Assembly (NCBI GenBank): GCA_900618425.1
Contig: UZAN01039730.1
Location: forward strand, 1 to 64,000
DNA from: Echinostoma caproni
Taxonomy: Eukaryota; Platyhelminthes; Trematoda; Plagiorchiida; Echinostomatidae
Direction: 5' to 3'
DNA length: 64,000 nucleotides
The translations under genes and the position numbers were made by a program. Shown here in pieces: positions 11,973-22,060 of this stretch (its first letter is position 1; every line of letters starts with the position of its first letter). The notes under the pieces were generated by a model. It was not told where the DNA came from. It saw nothing but the letters and a program-made list of their open reading frames with translations, and ran no database searches.

Positions 11973-12697
11973 NNNNNNNNNNNNNNNNNNNNNNNNNNNN
12001 NNNNNNNNNNNNNNNNNNNNNNNNNNNNNNNNNNNNNNNNNNNNNNNNNNNNNNNNNNNNNNNNNNNNNNNNNNNNNNNNNNNNNNNNNNNNNNNNNNNN
12101 NNNNNNNNNNNNNNNNNNNNNNNNNNNNNNNNNNNNNNNNNNNNNNNNNNNNNNNNNNNNNNNNNNNNNNNNNNNNNNNNNNNNNNNNNNNNNNNNNNNN
12201 NNNNNNNNNNNNNNNNNNNNNNNNNNNNNNNNNNNNNNNNNNNNNNNNNNNNNNNNNNNNNNNNNNNNNNNNNNNNNNNNNNNNNNNNNNNNNNNNNNNN
12301 NNNNNNNNNNNNNNNNNNNNNNNNNNNNNNNNNNNNNNNNNNNNNNNNNNNNNNNNNNNNNNNNNNNNNNNNNNNNNNNNNNNNNNNNNNNNNNNNNNNN
12401 NNNNNNNNNNNNNNNNNNNNNNNNNNNNNNNNNNNNNNNNNNNNNNNNNNNNNNNNNNNNNNNNNNNNNNNNNNNNNNNNNNNNNNNNNNNNNNNNNNNN
12501 NNNNNNNNNNNNNNNNNNNNNNNNNNNNNNNNNNNNNNNNNNNNNNNNNNNNNNNNNNNNNNNNNNNNNNNNNNNNNNNNNNNNNNNNNNNNNNNNNNNN
12601 NNNNNNNNNNNNNNNNNNNNNNNNNNNNNNNNNNNNNNNNNNNNNNNNNNNNNNNNNNNNNNNNNNNNNNNNNNNNNNNNNNNNNNNNNNNNNNNNN
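11973..12697. other. Assembly gap (run of N)
   Basis: 725 ambiguous bases. The two or three long ORFs that appear to span it are artefacts of translating N as X. Confidence 0.99.
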
Positions 12698-14100
12698 CGA
12701 TGAATATTTCAGAGAACCCTGCAACATTGAGAGCGAGGTACTAGTGATAATACCAATTTATAAATAACACACTTAGTTATAAATATTTAGGTGAAGTTAC
12801 TTTAAATAACCAGCAGATGCGTTCAAGTGCGTATCATCACAGAGCTTTGATTCTGTTCGTTTCGATGTATGTGCTTTTACCGTTGAATTTGTTTAGTCAC
12901 AAAAATTGAAATAGTTCTTGTTTATTTAGAATATGTTCTGAATATCAAAATAGATAGGCGTTGACACATTATTAAGATGGAACGCGGATCACTAAANAAT
13001 TTGATTACTTTTAGTATTCAGCACCGGTGCAAATAAAGAATGAACTCAAAGCTCTGAGTACAGCACAAATGTTCCCAATTTGTGGTGTTTATACTCCGAA
13101 TACACTCAATTTTTCCGTTTACTTTCAGATGAACCTAACCACTTGGTTACTTGGTCACATTGTGCTCCATCAATTTGTCTTCAGTACTCACAGTCCCCGG
13201 GGACTCAGTACGTCCTTTAAGGAGAACATCAAACTTTGTGGGGCGTGCCCCAACACTCCTTTTCGAGCCTGGGGACAGACTTTTTCGCGGGGCGGGTTCA
13301 TCTTACCATTCCAGGTAAACGTTCGCCTAAGATTCTACCACGCCCTTCGACATCTGGAGCGTCCATTCATTCAGTGGTGATATATCGCACATCTCACGTT
13401 GTCCAAAAGCCGGACCCGAATAACAATGATAGGTGTATGATGCAGAAGAATGAGACGTCCATCTAATAACATGAAAACCATACCTGCCCCCAAACAAACT
13501 CACTCAATCAGTAATTGTGTGTATGTCTCCAAGATGAATTATACGTTGCATACCTTCCACTGAGAACTAGCTTGGGTGTTGGAAACTGCTGCATAAATTA
13601 TGCACAAAACACGAAACAGTATTGCTACGTTGGCACACAGACGTGAGGTGATTTCGTGAGTTTTCCAAAGAAAGGTTTTGCTTTAAGCTGTGAACTACGT
13701 GGAACTTGGACGTGGAGACATATTCAAAGAATACATGATGGCAAAATGAAGACATTTGATTCTATTAAAGTGCTTAGTTTGTTGAAAACGACGAATTAGT
13801 CAACAACATTAAAAGAAAAATTTAAAGCACCAATCATCATATGAATTCACCACGCATTTTATGTGAAAATCAAACTAGATGGAACATGCTGACTGCAGTC
13901 GCAAATTCCATGACGATGCTATCAGTTTACCAGGACCAGTTAAACAAGAAAATTATGGGGATAATGTCTATGCATGTGTAGACATCACCTTGGGTAGAAC
14001 CACATACGTGTCTTCCCTTTATAATACTTAATCCGCTTGAGTAGCCTGATGAATGACTGATCATAACATGGTTAGCTTAACGATTACTATGTAGCTAAAT
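12698..14100. other. Non-coding stretch with a GC-richer patch
   Basis: No recognised gene. A patch at about 13,185-13,330 is visibly richer in G and C than its surroundings (contains GGGGCGTGCC and GCGGGGCGGG) and lies in an ORF at 13,027-13,380 with no recognisable motif. There is a single N at 12,997. It may be an unclassified repeat. Confidence 0.4.
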
Positions 14101-14143
14101 ATTGTTGCACGGAATATATATATATATGCAGGATAATAGTAAG

Positions 14144-14197
14144 TATGCAAGTGGGACGAGCGGCAAGAACCGCGAAACCGGCCGTGTGCTTCCAGGG
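14144..14197 (+). ncRNA. Hammerhead-ribozyme-like motif, family 2, degenerate core
   Basis: The motif reads GGGACGA (14,153-14,159, against the consensus CUGANGA, two changes). A perfect stem II hairpin follows, GCGG-CAAGAA-CCGC (14,160-14,173), then the invariant GAAA (14,174-14,177) and C, and then CGGCC|GTGTGC. It is paralogous to the motif at 40,099-40,139: the AGCGGCAAGAACC block and the GTGTGCTTCC tail are nearly identical. The altered CUGA box suggests this copy is catalytically dead. A (TA)n tract lies just 5' (about 14,115-14,127). Confidence 0.55.
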
Positions 14198-15541
14198 AAA
14201 TTTGTTTCAGTAACTCATATACTACCAACTGTAATATACATGTGTACCGATGGCGGTTTTACAGTACTACTGGAAAAAATCGCATTCCTATCACTATCAG
14301 GGCAACAAAACAAAAAAATGAAGGTAGCCTAGCTAACAATCAAAACTGTCAAATAGGATTAAGACAGGTAAATCAAGTATGGTTCCATGAAGTTTCATGA
14401 TGCCAATACTTAATCATAAAAGCACCTGCTAACGGTGACGATGTTTTGCTCTTAGTGGAAGGTTTTTGTCAAATTGGTCCTATTTGGCTCACAGCTAGTT
14501 AATTATTAACAATGGTTTAAGTATGTAGATGAACCGTGATTGATTCCTTGACTGAGAAAAAACACAAATATTCGATTGGATACAAACAGAGTTTCGTTTA
14601 GCGATCAGTACGCTGGATTCATCTTGGTTGAGTGAGTGAAGTTAACGTAAGTTTTGTTTCTCACTTGTCTTGTGTATTCTGGTACGGTGAGAGCAGCAGT
14701 ACGCCAAATTGCTGTACAATGGCTTTGCATTATTTAAAGATGTATTCCAAGAATTTCCACAATGCTCGTTCCACTTTTGATAGAAGTTTGGAATACGAGC
14801 TGTACAATTTGAGCACTAACAGTTCGCGGTGCATACACCAGGTTGTGAAAACATTTATTTTCACATAGTCTGTTCGAGTTTCATTTTGAATATCCACAAT
14901 GTAAAACACATATCCACACGAATATCCTATTTTCTCCAAATGGCTTTGTCGTACAAAATCAAACTGCATTGTGGTTGTGTACCATATTTTACTTGATAAC
15001 TTATTCAAGACTGGTTTTATTGGAACCGATAATTACTCCGTATTACTAACAGATCCAAATGCGGAATTTGAAAGAATGTAAAAATCGGTATGAAAGTGGT
15101 GCATATCACTTAGCTCCTCGTTTATCAATTTGGAATACATTTCAAAACCACATTAGAAATTACTGAGTTCAAACGCTAAAGGTCAATAGCCAGTTTGAAA
15201 GAAGTAGGACACGAAATACCGGCAATGTACTACATTTGGTATGTTAAATCATATCTGCTTTAAAATAATCACAGGTTTACAACAACCTTGTCAAGCCCAA
15301 GCCTTTTCCTTCTGAAAATCTCAGCTACTAATATTTAGCAACAAATTGACCGCGACGGCATCCGAATCAAGTGATGGTTTTCTAATGAGCAAATCGTACA
15401 TTACAGAAAACTGACTCATAGATAGGAATGATTGTCAAATACGTATAAAAAATCAGTTATCAAAATTACAGGCTCCACCATAACGAATGGTGCGATTTAC
15501 AAGGTTGATGCGGGTGCTTGTTAGACAGTTTAAAAACCATT

Positions 15542-15691
15542 TTAATTGCGTGGGCTTGAATATTTGCGGAAATACATTTCGACGCTGCTTATATTGTACA
15601 CATTGGTTGTTCTTTCTTGATGTGGTTCCACTTCATTCAGAAACTTCATGAGCTGCATGTTAGCGTATCTCCAAATCCATAATTGGTATCT
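15542..15691 (-). CDS. Putative 3'-terminal exon, protein not recognised
   Basis: On the minus strand a strong acceptor (AGAATTAGCTCATTTCAG) leads in phase 0 into 49 open codons and a TAA at 15,542. The peptide looks coding (RYQLWIWRYANMQLMKFLNE, then EPHQERTTNVYNISSVEMYF). No protein family was recognised, and I did not identify upstream exons on this strand. Confidence 0.35.
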   Translation of the reverse strand, partial: RYQLWIWRYANMQLMKFLNEVEPHQERTTNVYNISSVEMYFRKYSSPRN

Positions 15692-16253
15692 CTGAAATGA
15701 GCTAATTCTTTTAAATAAAAGATGTAACAGACCCGGGGTTGACATAAACTACACGAAGGACAGTTTTTATAATGCCTCGGTCAGAGCGGCCACTTTCAAA
15801 ATTGTCAGTTTTAGCCTGCTCGGTCAAGTTGCAGATAAACATGGAGAGATGTTGTCGGTAGGGTGATTGTAATCCTTTTCAGTCAAATCACGTTATACGG
15901 AACTGTGCAAACGGATAGCTTTCCGATTTTGATCAAAAAGGGCATCTGTTCCCTCTGGATATTGTACAATAGAAGGTATTATCAAATTATCAAATAAAAT
16001 AAAGTTTGTAAAATATTGCCCTTATTGTTGTAGCACCTGGATTGAGCGATGGGAACCAACTATGAACGTGGTTCATGGTGGACAGTTGCTGCGCATAAAC
16101 ACAGTTTGAAAGGGAAAACGTTCTTGAATGTTCAATGTTTGCCACTTCGTACATTGAAAGACGTTGATGAGAGAAAAGGATTACGGTGGAAGCAAAAGAA
16201 GTCAGTGCTTCCTGGCTTTCATCTTTACGCCTTGAGTGCTCTATATAATGAAG

Positions 16254-16286
16254 TATATATATATATATATATATAAATACATATAT
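16254..16286. repeat. (TA)n microsatellite left of SINE copy 3
   Basis: A TA dinucleotide tract with a slightly interrupted right end (ATAAATACATATATA). It brackets the SINE together with a second tract at 16,486-16,505. Confidence 0.9.
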
Positions 16287-16324
16287 ACCAAAGGTGAATT
16301 CAAGAGGTATATAGCAAACGAAGC

Positions 16325-16474
16325 ATTAACTGAAAAGCTGGGAAGCACTGGACAAGTGTTTCGACCTGGTTGGGTTTCATCAGCAATGCGAATCCATCGA
16401 CCCAACAGGAGATCGAGCCCGGGACCTCACAGACAGAGCGCAAGCGTACCACCCACTCGGCCACCAGGCAGCTC
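16325..16474 (-). repeat. tRNA-derived SINE, copy 3
   Basis: Read on the minus strand, the head carries a perfect A box TGGCCGAGTGGG and a B-box-like GGGCTCGATCTCC. The body follows with CATTGCTGATGAAACCCAAC, the family equivalent of copy 2's GTTGATGAGACCCAAC. All family blocks are present, so this is a near-complete copy. It sits between two (TA)n tracts. Confidence 0.85.
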
Positions 16475-16485
16475 ACTTAAAATAG

Positions 16486-16505
16486 ATATATATATATACA
16501 TATAT
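16486..16505. repeat. (TA)n microsatellite right of SINE copy 3
   Basis: A short TA tract with one TACA interruption, immediately 5' of the tRNA-like head of the SINE on its minus-strand orientation. Confidence 0.85.
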
Positions 16506-17549
16506 CATGTAAATATAAAACATATTACGTATTTTATTCTATTTCACCTGTTCGCCGAGCTTGGCAATTTATTTGCAACGAGGTGACATCATCAGTGCTT
16601 GTGAAGAGGCCACTTTTCAAACAAATTGCCAAGCTCGAAATGGAATTAGGTTCACCCGAGCTACGCGAACCGAATTTCAATATTTTTTCAGCATACGCAG
16701 GTTTCAGGTCGAAAAAGACAAGCAACAGAGTGACGTATAATGCAGGAACTAGAAAGATATTGGGAAGATAAAATCGTGATCCTAGTAAGGGGTTCAACAA
16801 AAAAAAAATAAAAAGACAAACTAATCAGAAGGTCGTCAAATGATGGAATTGATGTGTTTAAGATCTGCAGGACGCACAAAAAAAGCAAGAATGCATAGTG
16901 TATTTAACAGGAGTTCGTTGCACTCTAACTAAATTTATTGGTAAATCTTTAAAGAGTTATAAACACATAAAAAGGCAATTCAGGTATTCCCAGCTGTACA
17001 GCACTTCTTAGCTTTTACTACACGCTTTATTTACTCTGTAAACGAAGATATCCACTATATAATTAGGAAAACCCACGAGAAGTTATTAGGTTTTCAATTT
17101 GCGACCGCTCTAAACGAAGATGTATTATTTTGAACGAAATATTCACCGAGAAAACACAGTAGAATACCTACCACTTTGTGTCCAGCTTACTGCTACGACT
17201 GGGAATATTCTCTAAAAAACAGACACTACCATACCTGTACCCACCCTTCATTAAACTACTTGCCTACTTAGCTCAATAAACAAAAAAATCAAAGCCGCTC
17301 ATTAACCGTTTCATTACAACCATTGAGGATCCATTATGACAAGACACATTTGGTTTGTGTAATTAGTATATTTCAATTCAATGTTTGTAGGGTAATCAAA
17401 ATTATATAACACCATATGTCACTGAAATACTGAATAGTTAGGTATCACCGATCTATTGTCATCTACAACATACAGAAATCTCGTCACAAGCTGCACATTG
17501 TACTCCAAGTTGCGATGCTCCTAAGGTCATGGCTGTACTGGTTATTCAG

Positions 17550-17717
17550 TTTCTTGGAGGACTTCGAATTTGGATACATCTTTACTTCCGTATTTGGGAA
17601 TAGATTTTTTAAAGTACTCTCAGGATGATGTACAAGTGTCCCGAAATTCTCACACAGTGTTAAGACGAATGCTTAGTCGATGCAACAAGTTTCTACTAGT
17701 AGCTGCTTGGTTTGGAG
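17550..17717 (+). CDS. Putative internal exon, protein not recognised
   Basis: An acceptor-like GTACTGGTTATTCAG precedes an open 168-base block (phase 1 in, phase 1 out) ending at the donor TTGGAG|GTATCC. The peptide has coding-like composition (DFLKYSQDDVQVSRNSHTVL, RRMLSRCNKFLLVAAWFG). Phase is compatible with the next candidate at 18,092. No domain was recognised. Confidence 0.35.
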
Positions 17718-17974
17718 GTATCCTCAGATGGGCTTTCCTGTCTTATGAGAATGGTACCGTGATAGAGCTAAGCAGTTATTTTACTAATGTCTCTTCAGGC
17801 AAACACCATGGCAGTTATTAATTCTTCTCAATTTACTTGTGAGTAATGGTTTGGGATGATTGATCTTGATATCCGACTTGACCTTTACACACAATCCGCA
17901 CTTCCTCGATTTAACCATACGCTCGGGAGTACCAGACTCCAGTTTTGCTCTTGTTAGAGCTCATAGTTCATATC

Positions 17975-18058
17975 CATCGTCCCGTCCGGAATTTGAAATC
18001 CGGACCCATCGCACGGGATATGTGTGCGTTACCACTGTGTCAACTAGCCCAAGCCATG
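17975..18058 (-). repeat. tRNA-like sequence, second SINE family
   Basis: On the minus strand, TAGTTGACACAGTGGTAACGC resembles an A box region (shown across 18,026-18,046), followed by GGGTCCGGATTTCAAATTCC, a B-box-like block. It differs from the main SINE family of the window. It is probably the head of a different tRNA-derived SINE; a decayed tRNA is an alternative. Confidence 0.45.
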
Positions 18059-18091
18059 GCTGAACCAAATTGACGATTCATGTTTGTTCAG

Positions 18092-18208
18092 GTGTCTTCT
18101 TCAATGTTAGTCAGTCAGTTCATTTTGCCGGACAGCATCGAAGGGAGACAGATGACAATCTGTTAACTCCAATCGAAAGCCTTCCACCAAGTCAGAACTT
18201 CCATGCAG
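18092..18208 (+). CDS. Putative internal exon, protein not recognised
   Basis: The acceptor is ATTCATGTTTGTTCAG; the block has 39 codons' worth of sequence (phase 1 in, phase 1 out) and ends at CATGCAG|GTTACA, a weak donor. The peptide is polar and coding-like (SQSVHFAGQHRRETDDNLLT). It could join the exon at 17,550-17,717 in frame. Confidence 0.35.
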
Positions 18209-18786
18209 GTTACAAGCTGACTTGCCACAAACCTTACAGGCTTGATTTGAAGAACTGAGTAATTGATTCATCCGAGACTAGACAAATGTGAGATGCTTTC
18301 CGTACGTAGTTTGAAGCGACGAAGATCAGATTGACGAACCCAAATAACCCAATTTATATGTAATGCCCAGTTGATGAATTTATCGTAAAACAGATTGTTT
18401 CGTCTACAGGACTTTGTTTTGAATATGGCGGTGGGAATCTTATATTTACTGAAAGAAATTCACCGTTTTATGTTAAAACGTACGTACAATCGCTCTCAGG
18501 AGCTGATATTTAGCCACAGGTAGAATGACATTTATCAATAATTAACATGGTATCCACAAATGCATTCTGAACTTTCCTCATCGACTTAACCGGGAATCCT
18601 TAGTATTGTACTCATTCTTGTCATCATAGAAATATCTATATTTTTGCTGAAAACGACTTCATTGCAAATGCTTTTTATTTTAAAAAAATTTTCCGAGACA
18701 AGAAATGAACGCAAAACTGTGCAATTAAATACAATTCTTCCTTGTGGATCGTGATTTTTTTCTGTTCACAACTGGCTTACCTACAG

Positions 18787-18906
18787 CCCAAGCGTGAAGG
18801 GCATTTACACTTTCCGATATACGGGGAGTACGACAATCCCGAAACGGAAGTCACTAGAACAATTTTACTAAATGATTGGTTTGAGACATCAATAATTTTT
18901 TGCTGT
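18787..18906 (+). CDS. Putative internal exon, protein not recognised
   Basis: A strong acceptor tract (TTTTTTTCTGTTCACAAC ... CTACAG) leads in phase 0 into 40 codons ending at the donor TGCTGT|GTAAAG. The peptide (PKREGHLHFPIYGEYDNPET, then EVTRTILLNDWFETSIIF) looks coding. Its phase does not match the exon at 18,092 directly, so an exon between them would be needed. Confidence 0.35.
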
Positions 18907-19439
18907 GTAAAGGCGGCTCAGCGTTATTCGTAGTGATCGTCTTACTCAGGATTACATGTGGTAGCCAGAAACCAATGGGGCATTTTGTTGCTTTGCCAAT
19001 TTTGCTCGTGCTTAATCGTTTGAACTCGTGTTCTGCTGACATGATTAATATATCGTATGTACTTTTGAACATTCAAATCAAAGGTAAATTACGGTCTTCC
19101 AAATTTTTCAAATAGTGTAACGCGTCGTAGGAATTCAGTGCTATAGGATAAAACCAAAATGAACAAAAGAGGCAAAAGAACAATTTGCATTGATGCTTTC
19201 ACATTATCCGATGGTTAGATATACGTTATACTCTGTCACATTGTGGGACTTTTCATAATTTCACTCACTATCATACTTGGTCGTCACTTACGGGATGATA
19301 TTATTTGTTTCAAACGTACCAGGACATGCTTCGAAGGTTCAGCGGTTTATGCGACTCCAGTTTCTTACTATGCAGGACGGACCAAAGCCGCAACCGTGCA
19401 GGATGGTAAAAAACCTTTAAATGCACCCCTTTGTTCATG

Positions 19440-22060
19440 ATGACTGTCCCCTCATTGGTCAGCACTAACAGTGGGTCCCAGTCTCCCAAAATGTCGGATT
19501 TAACTAGTGTCCTCCGATCAAGAATTCAAACGAACACGGGTGCGGTCTGTGTTCAAAAATCCTGGTTCAATATGAATATAAATGACTCTCTACTATCGAT
19601 AGATGGTTTTCAAGTTTACCGAAAGGATCGTGGATTAGGAGAAAACAAGACTATTGAGGGTGTTGCCACATATGTCAACGTTTCCTGGTGTGGCTAGTCT
19701 CATGTTATTCTTCAGTACTGCTCAAAACGTATTGGGTGCCTAACCGTGCAGTATCACCCTAGATTTCCCTCTTTTACGCACACAATTTTGACTAACTTGT
19801 ATATAGCACCTTAGTGTGCGCACTCAGATCGTATGTCATTTTTCGACTCGTCCATACTTTTTATTGTGCCACTTTTAGATTTAACCTGCACATAATCGTT
19901 GGCTACTTCACCCATACTAGTACTTACCCACTTTAATTATTACGTATGACAGATCTTTGTCACACTCACACCAGGGGTAATTCTTTACTGAGTAACTAAA
20001 TCCACCCAATCCTTTGTTCTATAGCCCTAAAAACACGTATTTCCTCTGACGACCAGCGCGTACTCTTAGTTCAACCTAAAGTTTATTCACACAGTGCAAA
20101 AACATTTTCCTCCCGATCTGAGCATATCAGATTTGTTTTTCGTACGTTCTCACTTACAAGTGTTTCGCTTGTCAATGAATCTCTCAGACAAGCCTCTTTA
20201 TGGTTTTCGTCATCTCCTTCTTTTCTATTCACGTAAGTTCCCCTATTCACAGAAACAGTCAACGCCATTTATAATTACTGCTGCCCTGTTCAAAGCCTAT
20301 TTGTGTCTCCCCTACTAAAGTCGCTGCGACGACAAAAGTAAAGTGCGTACAAGTTTACAATGCTTCAACTGACAGATACTTGTCCACATTTATCAAAGAT
20401 GAAGTACATAGATTAAACGCCCTAACCTCTGATCGAATTCTGAAGACTGGAAACAGCCAACACTTGTGGCAAGGTATAAGACTTCTCTGTGGAGGGAACA
20501 AAGTACGGTCAAAGCTGAATATCAATGTTAATGATCTCAATGCGGCATTCCTGCGCCAGTCATCGCACATTCTTCCTGTCTACTAGTCACAAAATGTTTG
20601 TAATGTGGAATCATTCTCATATTGTGATGTGCTCAATATTTTAAATAGTCCTAATTCGTCATCTGCTGCAGGCCCGGATGACTCTCATCCAGCCCTCTTC
20701 AAATTTGGTACTGATTCCCTATCAGGGGCAATAACTTTCATTGTAAATAAATCTCTTAACACTTCTATTATCCCTGACTGTTGAAGGTCGGTCACAATCA
20801 TACCAATCCCCAAAGCATCCAAATCTTTTATTCTTTCAAATGTTTTAGTCCCATGGTATCAAAATCTTCATCTCTTGCAGTGACTGAAAAAAGCCATCCT
20901 CAAACGCCTGCAGCAGTCTATAAACATTCCCAGTGATCCGTTACAGTTTGCTTACAAGCCTGATAGATTAGCCTTGGACGCAGTCTCCGTCCTCATTCAT
21001 TTTATCACCAAGTCGTTGAACAGCTCTGTTAAGTCTGTTCGGTGTATCTTTCTGGACTAGTCTTCTGCATTTGACTCCATTCCCAGATCTAAGTTGTTAC
21101 AAAAACTGGAATCGTTTGAATGCCCCAAGCAGTTGTTAGCTTGATTATCCAACTAATTTACTGATGGATTGTAAAGCACTATATTCGGGAAGTTTTCGTC
21201 TAAACCCTTAGTCAATAACTTCGAGTTGCTGTGCTATGCCAATACTTATTTCCCACTTATATTTGTAATATTCCGTGTTTCTCTAGCATGAATTTTGAAA
21301 TAGGCAGATGACGTCGTGATGTGCCAACCCAGTTCTTCTTGCTCTGACCTAAGCTCCTTCACCAACGATCTTGACCAAATTCAGTCATTCTCCTCCTCAT
21401 CGTGGCTTATTTTAAACCCCAGTAAATAAGTTCAGTGTTCATGTAGTTTTACTCCCTCCCCATATCCGACAGACCCCATAGTGATTAATAACAATCCTTT
21501 ATCCAGGGTGAACTCTATTAAATATCTTCGTGTAATCATAGATAGCAATCGGTATTGGTCAACCCACATCCAAAACTACATTGGTGAACTGCGGTGCCTA
21601 TCGCTTCAAATACGAAAACTCAGGCAGTTTCGTGCATCCCAATCAAATATTTCTACTTTTGTTTATCAATGTGTTTCCCTATCTTACTCTACTGTTCCCC
21701 AGTTATTTTTCCCCGGCTTACTCAAAGAGGATTTCAAAGTGTTTCGCCGCGGTCCAACGATTATTAGTCGTATTTCTTTTGTTCTTGTGAATGAGATGGC
21801 TTCAAATCTTTCAAACTATCACGTGACGTCGTGTGTGATATCTGCTGAAAGGATTCTCACAGATCCGCACCACCCATTGCACGCAGAACTGACACACTGT
21901 CGTTCCCATCATTCAACACGCTCCCAATTCCTTCAAATTTGATCTCGAATTAACGCTTACCGCAATTCATCTATACCGCATCTTGCTCGACGACTCAAAA
22001 ACAAACGATAAATGAACTTTGTCTTAACGTTGGAATACGGAATGTCCCCATGTCTGTTTA
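19440..22060 (+). mobile_element. Non-LTR retrotransposon (CR1/Jockey-like LINE), degenerate, endonuclease plus reverse transcriptase
   Basis: A 5' block at about 19,490-19,700 matches an apurinic-type endonuclease domain (QKSWFNMNINDSLLSIDGFQ, then VYRKDRG, GVATYVN; compare TETWL...S...GY..FR.DR in the family). Reverse transcriptase text follows in one main frame with stops: AAGPDDSHPALFKFG near 20,670, NIPSDPLQFAYKPDRLALDA near 20,930, FLD*SSAFDSIPRSKLLQKL near 21,050, ADDVVMCQ near 21,306 and NSIKYLRVIIDSNRYWSTHI near 21,510. The C-terminal YRNSSIPHLARRL is near 21,960. Several in-frame stops and shifts make it a pseudogene. Such elements encode the machinery for target-primed retrotransposition. 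Confidence 0.88.

Noticed and set aside
11852..12767. Long ORFs of 250-290 residues spanning the N run
   Set aside because: They consist almost entirely of X residues from the assembly gap.
14632..15008. Overlapping ORFs on both strands with coding-like composition
   Set aside because: No convincing splice signals were found, and each ORF is the antisense shadow of the other.
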